From Deltaproteobacteria bacterium (GTDB taxonomy: Bacteria > Desulfobacterota > DSM-4660 > Desulfatiglandales > HGW-15), in NCBI GenBank assembly GCA_019310485.1, contig JAFDEF010000010.1:1-64000 (forward strand): a DNA stretch of 64,000 nucleotides, read 5' to 3'. Under the pieces are notes generated by a model. It was not told the DNA's origin and did no database searches. It worked only from the letters and a program-made list of their open reading frames with translations. This document shows, piece by piece, positions 28,185 through 36,607 of the stretch; the stretch's first letter is position 1; the number at the start of each line of letters is the position of its first letter. The position numbers and the translations under genes are program-made.

Positions 28185-28460
28185 CTATTCCCCAACAAGT
28201 AATTCCGGGTCGCACTTGCACTTACCCGCTTTTTTCCCGCATATACTGCAGGGTAATTCCTCAAGGTATTCCTGCCACTGGTTGGAACTCACAATGCCCT
28301 CCCGTTGCTTATCCGATAGCCTGTTGTCAAAAAAATGCGGGAGTTTCTCGAACAGATCAGTCCCCTTCATTTTCTTCAACACCTTACCATCTGCCAGGGT
28401 ATCTGCAGAAGCAGGCAGAACTAGACTATAGGCTAGAGTTTCTTCGGATTCTTTTTCCAT
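28185..28460 (-). CDS. Small cysteine-motif protein
   Basis: 91 residues from the ATG at 28460, which has GGAGGT eight bases upstream; a GTG at 28466 is too close to that site. The C-terminal part carries four cysteines as CSICGKKAGKCKC, a likely metal-binding knuckle. The N-terminal half is helical and acidic. I do not recognise the family. It lies upstream of the cupin gene on the same strand. Confidence 0.6.
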   Translation of the reverse strand: MEKESEETLAYSLVLPASADTLADGKVLKKMKGTDLFEKLPHFFDNRLSDKQREGIVSSNQWQEYLEELPCSICGKKAGKCKCDPELLVGE

Positions 28461-28515
28461 TTCCACTGACCTCCAATCTTGCCTGGAATATGATTGTTCA
28501 AATCAAATGATACGC

Positions 28516-29892
28516 TTAGCCCATTGCTTCACGTTTGAGGATATCATAATAAGTCAGGATTCTTTTCACGTACCTGACAGGTTCCCTCCCCCTGCAATAC
28601 CCGCTTCTTGTTTTCTTGTAATATTTCCGGTGGCATAGAAGGGGAAGGGTCTCTTCCAGGGCAGCCCAGCTATTGGGGTCAAGTCCCTTCTGCTTGGCAA
28701 TTTTCTGCGCATCTTGCACATGCCTGTACCCGACATTATAGCTTGCAAGAGCCAGGAGAAGCCTATCCGGCTCCCTGGCATGCCCAAACATATCGTAGAG
28801 TTTCTTGAAGTACCTGACTCCTGCCCTAATGCTCTGCTCTGGTTCCAGACGGCTCTTTATTCCCATATCCCTGGCAGTATCAAGGGTAAGCTGCATAATG
28901 CCCCTTACGCCCGTGTGACTTCTTGCCCTTGGGTCAAAGTGGGATTCCTGGTAGATCATCGCCGCAATCAACCGCCAGTCAAAACCATATTTCTTGGCTG
29001 CCTGTTGGATCACTGCTTTGTATTTTGGAAGCCGACTCTCCAGGCTTCTGTGATACCTTTTCAAATCAACATAATCGAAGGTATCCACATACGCAAAGTA
29101 TTTGTTGTAGATCCTTGCAAAGGTTCCATCCGCCTTTATGTGCCTAAAAAACTCGTTAATCTTGCCAAGGAGCGCAGTTTCTCCTTTCTTAACAGCCCAG
29201 CCCAGTTTTACCGGTCCCCCTACCGGAAAGGCAAGTTTGATGTCAGGATAGTATCGCCGGTTCAAAAGGGCTATTTGGGAGTCGGACATGGTAACTTCGA
29301 TCTCCTTTTCCGCCACCATTCTGATCAACTCTTCAGTGGGCATATCATCATAGATTTTTACCTTAATATTAAGTCCCCTGCCCTTCAACCCGTTCAGCAA
29401 GTCTTCATAAGAAGTTCCCTTTCTTACATGGATAGTCTTACCGTTAAGGTCCCGGATCCCTTTTATGGCTTGATTACTCTTATGAGTAATGATGTATTGC
29501 GTAACAACAAGGTAGCCTTCCGAGAAGTCCACCCGCTCCTGGCGCGAGGGTGTGATGCTCATGCCGGCTGCAACAAAATCTCCCTTGCCCTTTTCAAGAT
29601 CTTCGATAAGACCTTCCCAGGAGGGAGTTGCCACCTTGAGCTTTGCCCCAAGGTATTTGCTGAACGCCACGGCAAGGTCATATTCAAACCCCATGGGCTC
29701 ATCGCGGTAAATGTAGTAGCAGTGCGCATTGTTCCTGGTCAAGACAGTAATTTTCCCGGATGAACGGATTTTCTGAAGCGCATCTTCTTTTTTAGCGCAG
29801 GAAACAAGATACACAAAGCCAAGGATAGCTAAGATCAATGCCAGATGATTCCATTTGACCCTTTTCATGAAGACTGATGGGGATATTTGCAT
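28516..29892 (-). CDS. mltF: Membrane-bound lytic murein transglycosylase F
   Basis: Two-domain peptidoglycan lytic enzyme. A lipoprotein-like signal (LGFVYLVSC) is followed by a periplasmic solute-binding domain of SBP_bac_3 type (about 40-270; GFEYDLAVAFSKYLGAKL, PSRQERVDFSEGYLV), then an SLT lysozyme-like domain (about 290-420) with the catalytic glutamate in MIYQESHFDPRARS, the GVRGIMQLT segment and the ASYNVGYRHV segment. This order is diagnostic of MltF. Either of two ATGs (29892 or 29868) could be the start; the second places the signal nearer the N-terminus. It would cleave glycan strands to 1,6-anhydro-muropeptides in the periplasm. Confidence 0.92.
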   Translation of the reverse strand: MQISPSVFMKRVKWNHLALILAILGFVYLVSCAKKEDALQKIRSSGKITVLTRNNAHCYYIYRDEPMGFEYDLAVAFSKYLGAKLKVATPSWEGLIEDLEKGKGDFVAAGMSITPSRQERVDFSEGYLVVTQYIITHKSNQAIKGIRDLNGKTIHVRKGTSYEDLLNGLKGRGLNIKVKIYDDMPTEELIRMVAEKEIEVTMSDSQIALLNRRYYPDIKLAFPVGGPVKLGWAVKKGETALLGKINEFFRHIKADGTFARIYNKYFAYVDTFDYVDLKRYHRSLESRLPKYKAVIQQAAKKYGFDWRLIAAMIYQESHFDPRARSHTGVRGIMQLTLDTARDMGIKSRLEPEQSIRAGVRYFKKLYDMFGHAREPDRLLLALASYNVGYRHVQDAQKIAKQKGLDPNSWAALEETLPLLCHRKYYKKTRSGYCRGREPVRYVKRILTYYDILKREAMG

Positions 29893-29953
29893 GTGATAAT
29901 TGTCGGGTTCCTGGTTTCAGGAAATCTTTTTCGCGTCTTACGCCTTATCCCAC

Positions 29954-30487
29954 TTAAAGGTTCTTGCGAATAAGCTCTAAGAGATTGCTGATTTCTGCGG
30001 GGGTCAACTTACCGTCTTTTCTGAAGATAAGCTTTCCCTGCCTGTCAAAGGCCAGAACATCACTGTTGTTGTCCGCCAGGTTCCAGGTCTTGACCAGAAC
30101 CTTCTTGTAGTCACGCACGTAAATTGTCCTGGGATAGCGCTTTTGTTTCTCTTTGAGAGAGGAGGAGATTGCAAAATTCGGAAGCCATGTTGCAGCCATG
30201 TTTATAATGGCCACTGACTGGAATTTTTCGCCTGGAAACTTCTCCTTAAGAATAGCCTCGCTTGTCTCATTGTTAAGATCCTTTTTGTCTGGATCAACGT
30301 AAAAGAGAACATAGACCTTTCCCCTTAGCTCCTCGCTGCTCCAGGGACTTCCATCCAGCCGTCCTCCCAGTTTACCCTTCAGCTCAACTTTTTGAGGTAC
30401 TTCTCCCATTTTGAGCTGAGCAAGGGCAGAGGGCAAGAAAAAGAAAAGCACAAGTAACAAAAGCAACAGTTTCAATGAGTATTTCAT
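29954..30487 (-). CDS. YtfJ-like periplasmic thioredoxin-fold protein
   Basis: 177 residues from the ATG at 30487, preceded by GGAGGG; the frame extends further upstream without any start signal. A strong signal peptide (ending ALAQ) is followed by a thioredoxin-like fold with the YtfJ-type features: an early KLGGRLDGSPWSSEELRGKVYVLFYVDP segment and FDRQGKLIFRKDGKLT near the end. The catalytic CxxC of thioredoxins is absent, as expected in this family. Its function is not known. Confidence 0.75.
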   Translation of the reverse strand: MKYSLKLLLLLLVLFFFLPSALAQLKMGEVPQKVELKGKLGGRLDGSPWSSEELRGKVYVLFYVDPDKKDLNNETSEAILKEKFPGEKFQSVAIINMAATWLPNFAISSSLKEKQKRYPRTIYVRDYKKVLVKTWNLADNNSDVLAFDRQGKLIFRKDGKLTPAEISNLLELIRKNL

Positions 30488-30572
30488 ATTAACCCTCCTG
30501 AGAATAGGTTTTAGTTTTCGCGCATTGTCCCCTGCACATTTTTTGTTGCCGTCTCCAAGGCAAAACCATCTG

Positions 30573-31124
30573 TCAATCAATCTCTTTAAGAAGTGTGTTG
30601 AATTGTCTGGTGAATGGCTTTTTCAAGGTTGTTGAGAACTTTCTCAGCCAGCGGCGCACATAAGCGACATCTATCTCCGGATTCTTAGTGAGGACACTTT
30701 TGGCGTCTTCCAAGTCCCTCGGACGCCCGGCTATGACCTTGTGAATCAACAAATCTTCAACTGAAGCGAATCTCACTAAAGCGGCTCCCATTTTTACAAT
30801 ATGCACACGTCTCATTGCCTGCTGTTCATAATCGGAAAAGGAAAAAATGAAGTCTACCCGAATTTCAGTTTCGGGATCCTGGCAGGGAAGAACCATAGTC
30901 CTCCTTGTAAAAGATTCAGGGTCCACGAGAGGCTCCAATCCAATCCTTCCAGCAAGCTCCAAAATCATGTCAAGTCCTTCGAGTGTCATCCCGACTGTGA
31001 TATCAATATCGCGAGTGAGCCTCGGTTCACCATAAACAAGAACGGCCTGGCCGCCGATGATCATGTAAGGCACGGAGTTCTCGTCAAGCGCGAGTGCGAT
31101 CTTTTCCAGAAGACGTTCGAACAT
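30573..31124 (-). CDS. Nucleotidyltransferase-fold protein (AbiEii/MNT-like)
   Basis: About 183 residues from the ATG at 31124 (MFERLLEK). The nucleotidyltransferase signature is present as MIIGGQAVLVYGEPRLTRDID, with the DxD-like pair in the DID triplet and a later acidic residue in IRVDFIFSFSDYE. The C-terminal half (SVEDLLIHKVIAGRPRDLEDAKSVL) matches the AbiEii/DUF6036 type. Members include toxins that modify tRNA and antitoxin-like nucleotidyltransferases. It overlaps the end of a 78-codon gene upstream, a pairing that looks like a toxin-antitoxin-type module. Confidence 0.75.
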   Translation of the reverse strand: MFERLLEKIALALDENSVPYMIIGGQAVLVYGEPRLTRDIDITVGMTLEGLDMILELAGRIGLEPLVDPESFTRRTMVLPCQDPETEIRVDFIFSFSDYEQQAMRRVHIVKMGAALVRFASVEDLLIHKVIAGRPRDLEDAKSVLTKNPEIDVAYVRRWLRKFSTTLKKPFTRQFNTLLKEID

Positions 31125-31320
31125 TGAGCACCTTGGCAAGATAGATATCCACCTCTACTCCCTCCAGGGGGTCTTTTGTCGGCAGCACGCACAACCGCTT
31201 CGCTTCTTCATAAAGGGCTTCAAAGATCTTGAGATTCCTGAAGTAATCCGCTTTCCGTCTTTGTGCAAGCTTTTTGTCGAAGTCCTTTAGTAAACGAGGT
31301 CCCTTTATCAATTTATCCAA
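31084..31320 (-). CDS. Small partner of the nucleotidyltransferase
   Basis: 78 residues, basic and helical (KDFDKKLAQRRKADYFRNLKIFEALYEEAKRL), ending with a short segment around VEVDIYLAKVLNV that I associate with small proteins encoded directly before nucleotidyltransferases. The coding regions overlap by about 40 bases, which argues for a coupled pair. The start is a TTG without a clear ribosome-binding site and is uncertain. Confidence 0.55.
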   Translation of the reverse strand: MDKLIKGPRLLKDFDKKLAQRRKADYFRNLKIFEALYEEAKRLCVLPTKDPLEGVEVDIYLAKVLNVRTSSGKDRTRA

Positions 31321-31501
31321 CCCCCAGAAAAAAACCTATACCCGCGCAGTCTATTTCCCTGTCAAAAGGAACAGTTTAGAAACGGTCCCCACATAGTCTG
31401 GGTCCTAAAGAAGACATGCATTCAAATTTTATAAATACACTTATCTTGTTGATTTGTCAAGAAATCCCCGCAATAGAGCGTTTGAGCATCATGCTGTTTC
31501 T

Positions 31502-32284
31502 TTACCAAACCTTGAAACCGGATGTTGACTTAGCGCGGCTCCTTTTGCCTGTTGGGGTGCGTGGACATAGCGCTCTTGCCAGGGCAAGGCCCAGATTGTC
31601 ATATATCCCGGGATCATCAGGCTCTATAGCCAGGGCCTGTTGAAATAAACAAATAGCCCTGTCCGTTCTGCCGATAATCTGAAAACAACGTCCGAGGTTG
31701 TTGAGCGCATCCACAAAGTTGGGCTGCATCTCGAGAGCCTTTTGGAATGAAGAAATTGCTTGTTGCCAGGCCTTTTTTTCCACGTAAAACAAACCCACAC
31801 CATTCCAGGCTTGTGGGTAATCGGGTCTTAATGCCAGAGCTTTTTTGAACTCCCCCAATGCATTCTGGAGGCTGCCGTTTTTGAAAAAGCTTACCCCAAG
31901 ATTGAAATGGGCCTCGGCATTTTCCGGCAAAAGCTGAAGCGCTTTTAATTGAACGGTAATTGCATCCTTAAACTTTCCCTTTGTGCAATAATAGACCCCA
32001 AGATTGTTATAGGCCAGATACGCCTGCGGATATTTTTGCAGTACGTCCTTCCAGAGCGTCTCACTATCATGCCAGACTTGGTTTCTCTTATAGGTGAGGA
32101 TCGACAAAGTTATGACCCTCACAACAAATACAACCACTAAGCCGATTTTATGGACAATCCCGAGGCCTTCTGGTTTCGAGCTGAACGATTCAATAGCCAC
32201 CCCTATGAGATAAAAAATTCCAATTGATTCCGGATGACAGAGGTATTCTTGAAGAGAAAAGGCAAGCTGCGTGCCGACCTCCAC
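31502..32284 (-). pseudogene. TMTC-like TPR membrane protein, N-terminus missing
   Basis: The frame contains one or two membrane helices (about 22-63) leading into TYKRNQVWHDSETLWKDVLQKYP and then about five tetratricopeptide repeats (AYNNLGVYY, AHFNLGVSF, AWNGVGLFY, ALNNLGRCF, IYDNLGLAL). In intact relatives this layout follows a large polytopic membrane domain of some 350 residues, absent here. The last 25 codons after the fifth repeat look non-native. It begins just after the FecR-domain gene, with no start signal of its own, so a 5'-truncated gene is the best reading. Confidence 0.65.
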
Positions 32285-32317
32285 GGAAGCGGCGGCCGGA
32301 GTTTCATGAAACTTCCA

Positions 32318-34132
32318 TTAATTCAAGATGCGGCTTATCTCTCGATCTGTGGTAGCTCCGCCTTTGTTGCCCTGGAAAATACCGACCGCATGTGCATCTG
32401 CTGAACCATTAGGAGAAATGTCCATCCTCCAAACACCGCCCATGGAATCAGCATTGGGCCCGTAAAAGGAGCCATAAGCGGCCTTTTGATCGGCGTCATT
32501 ACCGCCTACCAGCCAGGTGCCGGTGGAGGGATCAATGCTAAATTGGCTGCCGCTCAGGGTGCCTGAAGCGTCAGAGATTGTTGCACTGACGCCACCTGTA
32601 ACAGGCTCTTGAACGTGCACCTCAAAACCTGTTATGGTGCCGGGCAAAAAGTCAACGTCAGCCTGAAAGTAGCCGCTCATGTCTTTTCCACCCCCGGAGG
32701 TCCAGTACGTACCATAAGCCTCACCAGTATAGGTTGCCTGCACGTTGGCACTGGCAAGGTCACTCATTTTGGCATCCGTGGTTACATCGCCAAAGATGTA
32801 GTAGCCATTGTCCACCCAACCGCACAAGGTCCTGCTGGTATCCATGTCAAATGAACGTTTCGTATTCCACCTGCCCCACTCCATGTAACTATTGCTTCCC
32901 AGTACTTCGGTTAATACGGGTACAGATGTTCCCAGGTCCCCTGAATCACCGTCCAGGGATTGAACCCTGGTGAAATAAGAGATGCCATCAATCGAGGCAG
33001 TTCCCTGCATGACATTGCTTGCAGCGTCGTATCCCTTGACAGTACAGCCGGCGGAGCTGAATGGTTGCGGGCTCGTGCTGATATATGAGCCCCCCCAGTA
33101 GATGAGTTTAATAGGATCTTCTGTAAGCAATGCAGAGAAATAGCCGTATTTGTTCGCAGGTTGTTGTCCTTGTCCGATCAGGCCCTGTTCCTGTCCCTGC
33201 TGCTCAGCATCAACGCTCGTCTGGCCCTCTGCCTGGTCACTGCCTTTGTCTCCGCCCTCCTTGGTCGAGTCGGTCTCTCCGGCGCCGGTTTCTCCCTTGC
33301 CTCCTTCACCACCTTTGCCCTTTTCACCTCCGCCTTCTTCTCCACCCTCTGTATCGGAGATAAACTGCTCGGCATCCTCAGGCTCTGTAGGCTGAATCAC
33401 TCCTTCTTCCCACGTCTCACCTTCTCCAACCTTCTGGCCGTTTACATTCACCTCTCCTTCAAATACATAGACAATGGTCTCCCAACCTGCTGGATCCACG
33501 GCAGCCAGTTGCAGATGGCCGAAATCGCCTGCGGCTGCAAGCTGAATGGGCCGCGCTGCGCGTGGCTTTTCCCCCACTTTTCTCACCTCGACTCCGAACT
33601 TGGTTCCCCTGATACCCAGAACGGCTGTTGGAGTATTTATTGTAGCTCGTGCCGTCCTGTATTTAAAAAGCCGAAGCATATAGAACATGGCCTTGCCCCA
33701 GGCCATTCGAAGAACAGAGCGCTTTTTCCCTGCCCTGGGATTGTCCACATATTCGTCAACCTCGATGCGGGTGTTCTCCCCCATGGCGATCAGATCCCTT
33801 GTAGTGAACTTCAGCCGGCACCGAGAGTCTTTAAGAGTGGTAACAACATCGTGGAGGTATAGCCTGTCGCCGGAAGCAGCAAAGTAGGCCTCCTTGGTCT
33901 CCCGGTGGAGCACCACCGCGTAACCTCTGACGCTCTTAATCACTCCGGCCTTCCTGGCACGAATAGGAATGAAGTGGTCTGCTATATCCACTGCCTGAAG
34001 CTCCTCGGGCAGCATCCCTCGGGGGGCGGCCAGGCCTCTTTCCTCCGCAGCTCCTTCCCTGCAAAGAGCCTGATGCGTAACAACAAAGACAAACATGCCA
34101 GCAAGCAGTAATGGTAAGACGGTCCGTTTCAT
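32318..34132 (-). CDS. FecR-domain protein with TbpB-like C-terminal barrel (Slam cargo candidate)
   Basis: 604 residues from the ATG at 34132 behind GGAGGAGG. The signal peptide (to about 25, ending HQALC) lacks a good lipobox. A FecR domain (about 60-200) shows the family ending NTPTAVLGIRGTKFGVEV. A low-complexity G/E/K/Q linker (about 255-325) leads to a C-terminal beta domain (about 330-600) whose end, AAYGSFYGPNADSMGGVW, closely matches the GxFyGpxAxExGG signature of TbpB-type barrels and other type XI secretion cargo. The gene lies 15 bases downstream of a Slam-type translocator, which supports export of this protein to the cell surface or medium by that translocator. Confidence 0.8.
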   Translation of the reverse strand: MKRTVLPLLLAGMFVFVVTHQALCREGAAEERGLAAPRGMLPEELQAVDIADHFIPIRARKAGVIKSVRGYAVVLHRETKEAYFAASGDRLYLHDVVTTLKDSRCRLKFTTRDLIAMGENTRIEVDEYVDNPRAGKKRSVLRMAWGKAMFYMLRLFKYRTARATINTPTAVLGIRGTKFGVEVRKVGEKPRAARPIQLAAAGDFGHLQLAAVDPAGWETIVYVFEGEVNVNGQKVGEGETWEEGVIQPTEPEDAEQFISDTEGGEEGGGEKGKGGEGGKGETGAGETDSTKEGGDKGSDQAEGQTSVDAEQQGQEQGLIGQGQQPANKYGYFSALLTEDPIKLIYWGGSYISTSPQPFSSAGCTVKGYDAASNVMQGTASIDGISYFTRVQSLDGDSGDLGTSVPVLTEVLGSNSYMEWGRWNTKRSFDMDTSRTLCGWVDNGYYIFGDVTTDAKMSDLASANVQATYTGEAYGTYWTSGGGKDMSGYFQADVDFLPGTITGFEVHVQEPVTGGVSATISDASGTLSGSQFSIDPSTGTWLVGGNDADQKAAYGSFYGPNADSMGGVWRMDISPNGSADAHAVGIFQGNKGGATTDREISRILN

Positions 34133-34150
34133 CACTCCTCCTCCGGATTG

Positions 34151-35599
34151 TTACAGCCTGAAGCCCACATTGAGGCTGTAAGTCTTGCGGTCAAAGTCGT
34201 AGAGCCCGGCGTTTGAATCGTTGTTCAGGTATGAGAAGGAAAAGGAGGCAAAGAAGCGCTTGAAGAAGCTCTGACTCAAGACCAACGCTATCTGGCGGCG
34301 CCGGTCAGTACGGTCTATGGCGTAAAACAGGGGCCTCCCATCATAGTCCCGCCTGGCATACTGGTAGCGGAATGATAATTCGGTCATGGTGGGCAACCTG
34401 GCAAAGCATGCCAAGCCCACATAAGGGGCTTCGTAGGAGAACCTGCCGGCCTCGGCGTTATGGTTTTCAATGCCCAAACTCAGCGAGATAATGTACTTCC
34501 GGTTTGCCAGGTAAAGGTTAGGGCTGAGCTCGTAGCGGTAGTTGTAGTTGTCCAGGGGGTCATTGCGCTGCGCAAAGTAGTTTTCGCTGCTAAAGGAGAA
34601 AAACCCCCGCAGGCTAAAATGCCTTGTGAAAAAGTGCTCGTAGTTGGGGTCCAGGTGGATGGTGTAGGAGAGCTTTTCGCTGCCGAAGTCCCTTCTGGTA
34701 AAACCGAGGGGAACCTTGGCAATATCGCGGCGGCCCACCCACCAGGGGCCGGTGCTCAAATCTGCGGCCACGTAGTTGAACTTGTGGTAGTCAGTGTAGG
34801 CTCTGTAGTAGAAGCTGCCGGTGGTATTCCACATCAGTCCGTTTCTCTGGCCCACATCAAAAAGGACGTTGCCCAAAAGGTTACTCACCATGGCCTCGTC
34901 GCGCAGCTTCTGGGATTCCTTATTCAAGACCAGGGTGCCGCCCAGAACCGCAAGCTCCCTCTGGTCCGGCCCGGAGCTGACATTGTCATCCCATAGAAAG
35001 CCCTGAGAAAACCGCAGGTTCCAGAAGACCTTTCTGGTTCTCTCATTGATGGCAGCCATCAACTTGTTGATGTTCTTCTGGACAGCCGGTGGAGGGGAAA
35101 CCTTCTGGACCAGCTCAAGTTGCTGCCGGGACTTTTCATACTCGCCCGCCATAAAATAGGCCACGGCCAGCTCCAGCCTCACCCGGTGAAGTGTGGGATC
35201 TATGGCTAGCATCTTCTGGAATTTCTCAATGGCCAGCTCGACCTGGCCCACCTTCATGGCGCTTGTGCCGATCCAGAACATGATGTCCATGGTCTCGACC
35301 TTGTCGGCTATTTCTTTAAAAATCGGGAGGGCTTGGCCGAATTTTCGGTCATAGTAGAGAGTGAGGGCCTGAGCGAGCTTCTTGTCCAGAGCCTCAATCT
35401 CCTCCGGGCTCATCTGCCGAAGCCTCTCAATGGCCTCCTTGTTCGCCTTTTTACTGGTGATCTCACCGATGGGCCGGGCTACTTTCCTTGTCCCGGCTGT
35501 TACAGGAGCCTGGGCCATGACCCTGTTATCGGTCATTGCACAGACAAGCAAGAAGATAACAGCAAAGATTCCCCCGAACCATACGAATCTGGCGCCCAT
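34151..35599 (-). CDS. Slam-type outer-membrane translocator (type XI secretion, DUF560)
   Basis: Surface lipoprotein assembly modifier family. A signal peptide is followed by an N-terminal TPR domain (about 65-180) and then a beta-barrel to the C-terminus (RKTYSLNVGFRL). Family hallmarks are visible: DPTLHRVRLELAVAYFMAGEYEKSRQQL, the VSPPPAVQKNINKLMAAI linker and a first-strand WDDNVSSGP segment. Slam proteins move TbpB-like or hemophilin-like cargo across the outer membrane. The ATG at 35599 has TGAGGT seven bases upstream and is preferred over the ATG at 35605, which touches that site. It is the first gene of a two-gene unit with the FecR/TbpB-like cargo. Confidence 0.85.
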   Translation of the reverse strand: MGARFVWFGGIFAVIFLLVCAMTDNRVMAQAPVTAGTRKVARPIGEITSKKANKEAIERLRQMSPEEIEALDKKLAQALTLYYDRKFGQALPIFKEIADKVETMDIMFWIGTSAMKVGQVELAIEKFQKMLAIDPTLHRVRLELAVAYFMAGEYEKSRQQLELVQKVSPPPAVQKNINKLMAAINERTRKVFWNLRFSQGFLWDDNVSSGPDQRELAVLGGTLVLNKESQKLRDEAMVSNLLGNVLFDVGQRNGLMWNTTGSFYYRAYTDYHKFNYVAADLSTGPWWVGRRDIAKVPLGFTRRDFGSEKLSYTIHLDPNYEHFFTRHFSLRGFFSFSSENYFAQRNDPLDNYNYRYELSPNLYLANRKYIISLSLGIENHNAEAGRFSYEAPYVGLACFARLPTMTELSFRYQYARRDYDGRPLFYAIDRTDRRRQIALVLSQSFFKRFFASFSFSYLNNDSNAGLYDFDRKTYSLNVGFRL

Positions 35600-35605
35600 T
35601 TCCAT

Positions 35606-35949
35606 ACCTCACACTAGTTGGAATGCTCTGAAACCGTTAGTACTCATCGTTCGTCTGACACTTGTCGCTACCGGCAGGCCGGATAATTTCTAAGAATGTT
35701 CAGCACAGTTTTTCGTGCGCCTCTAGGCCGTTTCTACAAGGAAAAGCCATAGAGCGCTCTATACCTGGGGGCTGGTCAATAATCTAAGCAATTGATTTCT
35801 GGAGAAAAATGTGAACAAGATGCGATAAGTTACCAGATTAACTGTATAAATGTCAATAGCTAAAGTTCAATGCGCATGTGCCGTCTTGAAGATCCCCAGC
35901 CGGGGTGGTACTATGAGCTGCAGATTTTGTAGAGAAAAGGGGAATTCTT
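35606..35949. other. Intergenic region between divergent units
   Basis: About 340 bases between the Slam gene (minus) and the macro-like gene (plus). I see no gene, tRNA or strong hairpin. It is AT-rich in the middle (35800-35870) and must hold the promoters of both units, but no confident -35/-10 pair was found. Confidence 0.4.
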
Positions 35950-36522
35950 TTGGGCGAGGAGAAAAAGCCGGGGCTGAGCTTGATCCAGGGAAGGCTCATT
36001 GAAGAAACACGCTTTGGGTCCCTGAAGATCGTGGCAGCTCCTGAAAAAGCTGCACCCTTTGATGTTCAGGCCTTTGCCTTTGAAGAAGACACTTTCCTGG
36101 TATTAAGTGCCGATACACAAATCCGGGACCCGAAAATCCCCCTAGCGCACATAATGACCCGCTTGATCGAGACACAACCCGAAGTCCCGGGCAGTGTGCT
36201 CGTACGCGGGAACAAGCCCTTAAGGTTTCTGGCAGTTATTCATGATCTCAACCAGGAGCCTTCATGGAGGGAGGAATGGATTGATGCAGCCCTGAGAGGC
36301 ATTTTCAAGGAGGCGGAGCAGAGGCAACTTCGTTCAATAGCAATCCCTCTTCTCGGCACTATTCACGGATCGCTCAAAAAGGTACGCTTTGTTGAGCTTC
36401 TTAAAGGAGTTCTACAAAAAGCTTCTTTCCAACACCTTACAAGGCTCTGGCTTGTAGTGCCGCCCGGAACTTCTCACGAGGTCGTTGGGTTTCTACAAAA
36501 TGGTTACAGGAAAGAAAGCTGA
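35950..36522 (+). CDS. Macro-domain-like protein with TTG start
   Basis: 190 residues. The initiator is TTG at 35950 with AGGGGA seven bases upstream, and no in-frame ATG lies near. The second half (LRFLAVIHDLNQEPSWREEWIDAALRGIFKEA then SIAIPLLGTIHGSL) follows the macro-domain plan of a strand-histidine-strand, a helix and the PxLGTxxG-type loop that holds ADP-ribose. The N-terminal strand is less typical. Binding or removal of ADP-ribose derivatives is plausible but unproved. It converges on a radical SAM gene. Confidence 0.6.
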   Translation: MGEEKKPGLSLIQGRLIEETRFGSLKIVAAPEKAAPFDVQAFAFEEDTFLVLSADTQIRDPKIPLAHIMTRLIETQPEVPGSVLVRGNKPLRFLAVIHDLNQEPSWREEWIDAALRGIFKEAEQRQLRSIAIPLLGTIHGSLKKVRFVELLKGVLQKASFQHLTRLWLVVPPGTSHEVVGFLQNGYRKES

Positions 36523-36607
36523 TGTTGCGCTAAGGCAGAAGCCTCCTTGGGAGCAGCGACTATTTTGGCAAGAATTTCCATTTGTTAGCCAGCTTTTTCC
36601 TTTAACT

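Noticed and set aside
28714-29763. 349-codon plus-strand frame opposite mltF
   Set aside because: It is the complement of a confidently assigned gene and has no ribosome-binding site or recognisable fold.
33130-33862. Plus-strand open frames opposite the FecR-domain gene
   Set aside because: They lie opposite the low-complexity G/E/K/Q linker, whose codon composition keeps antisense frames open. They show no domain, start signal or conserved pattern.
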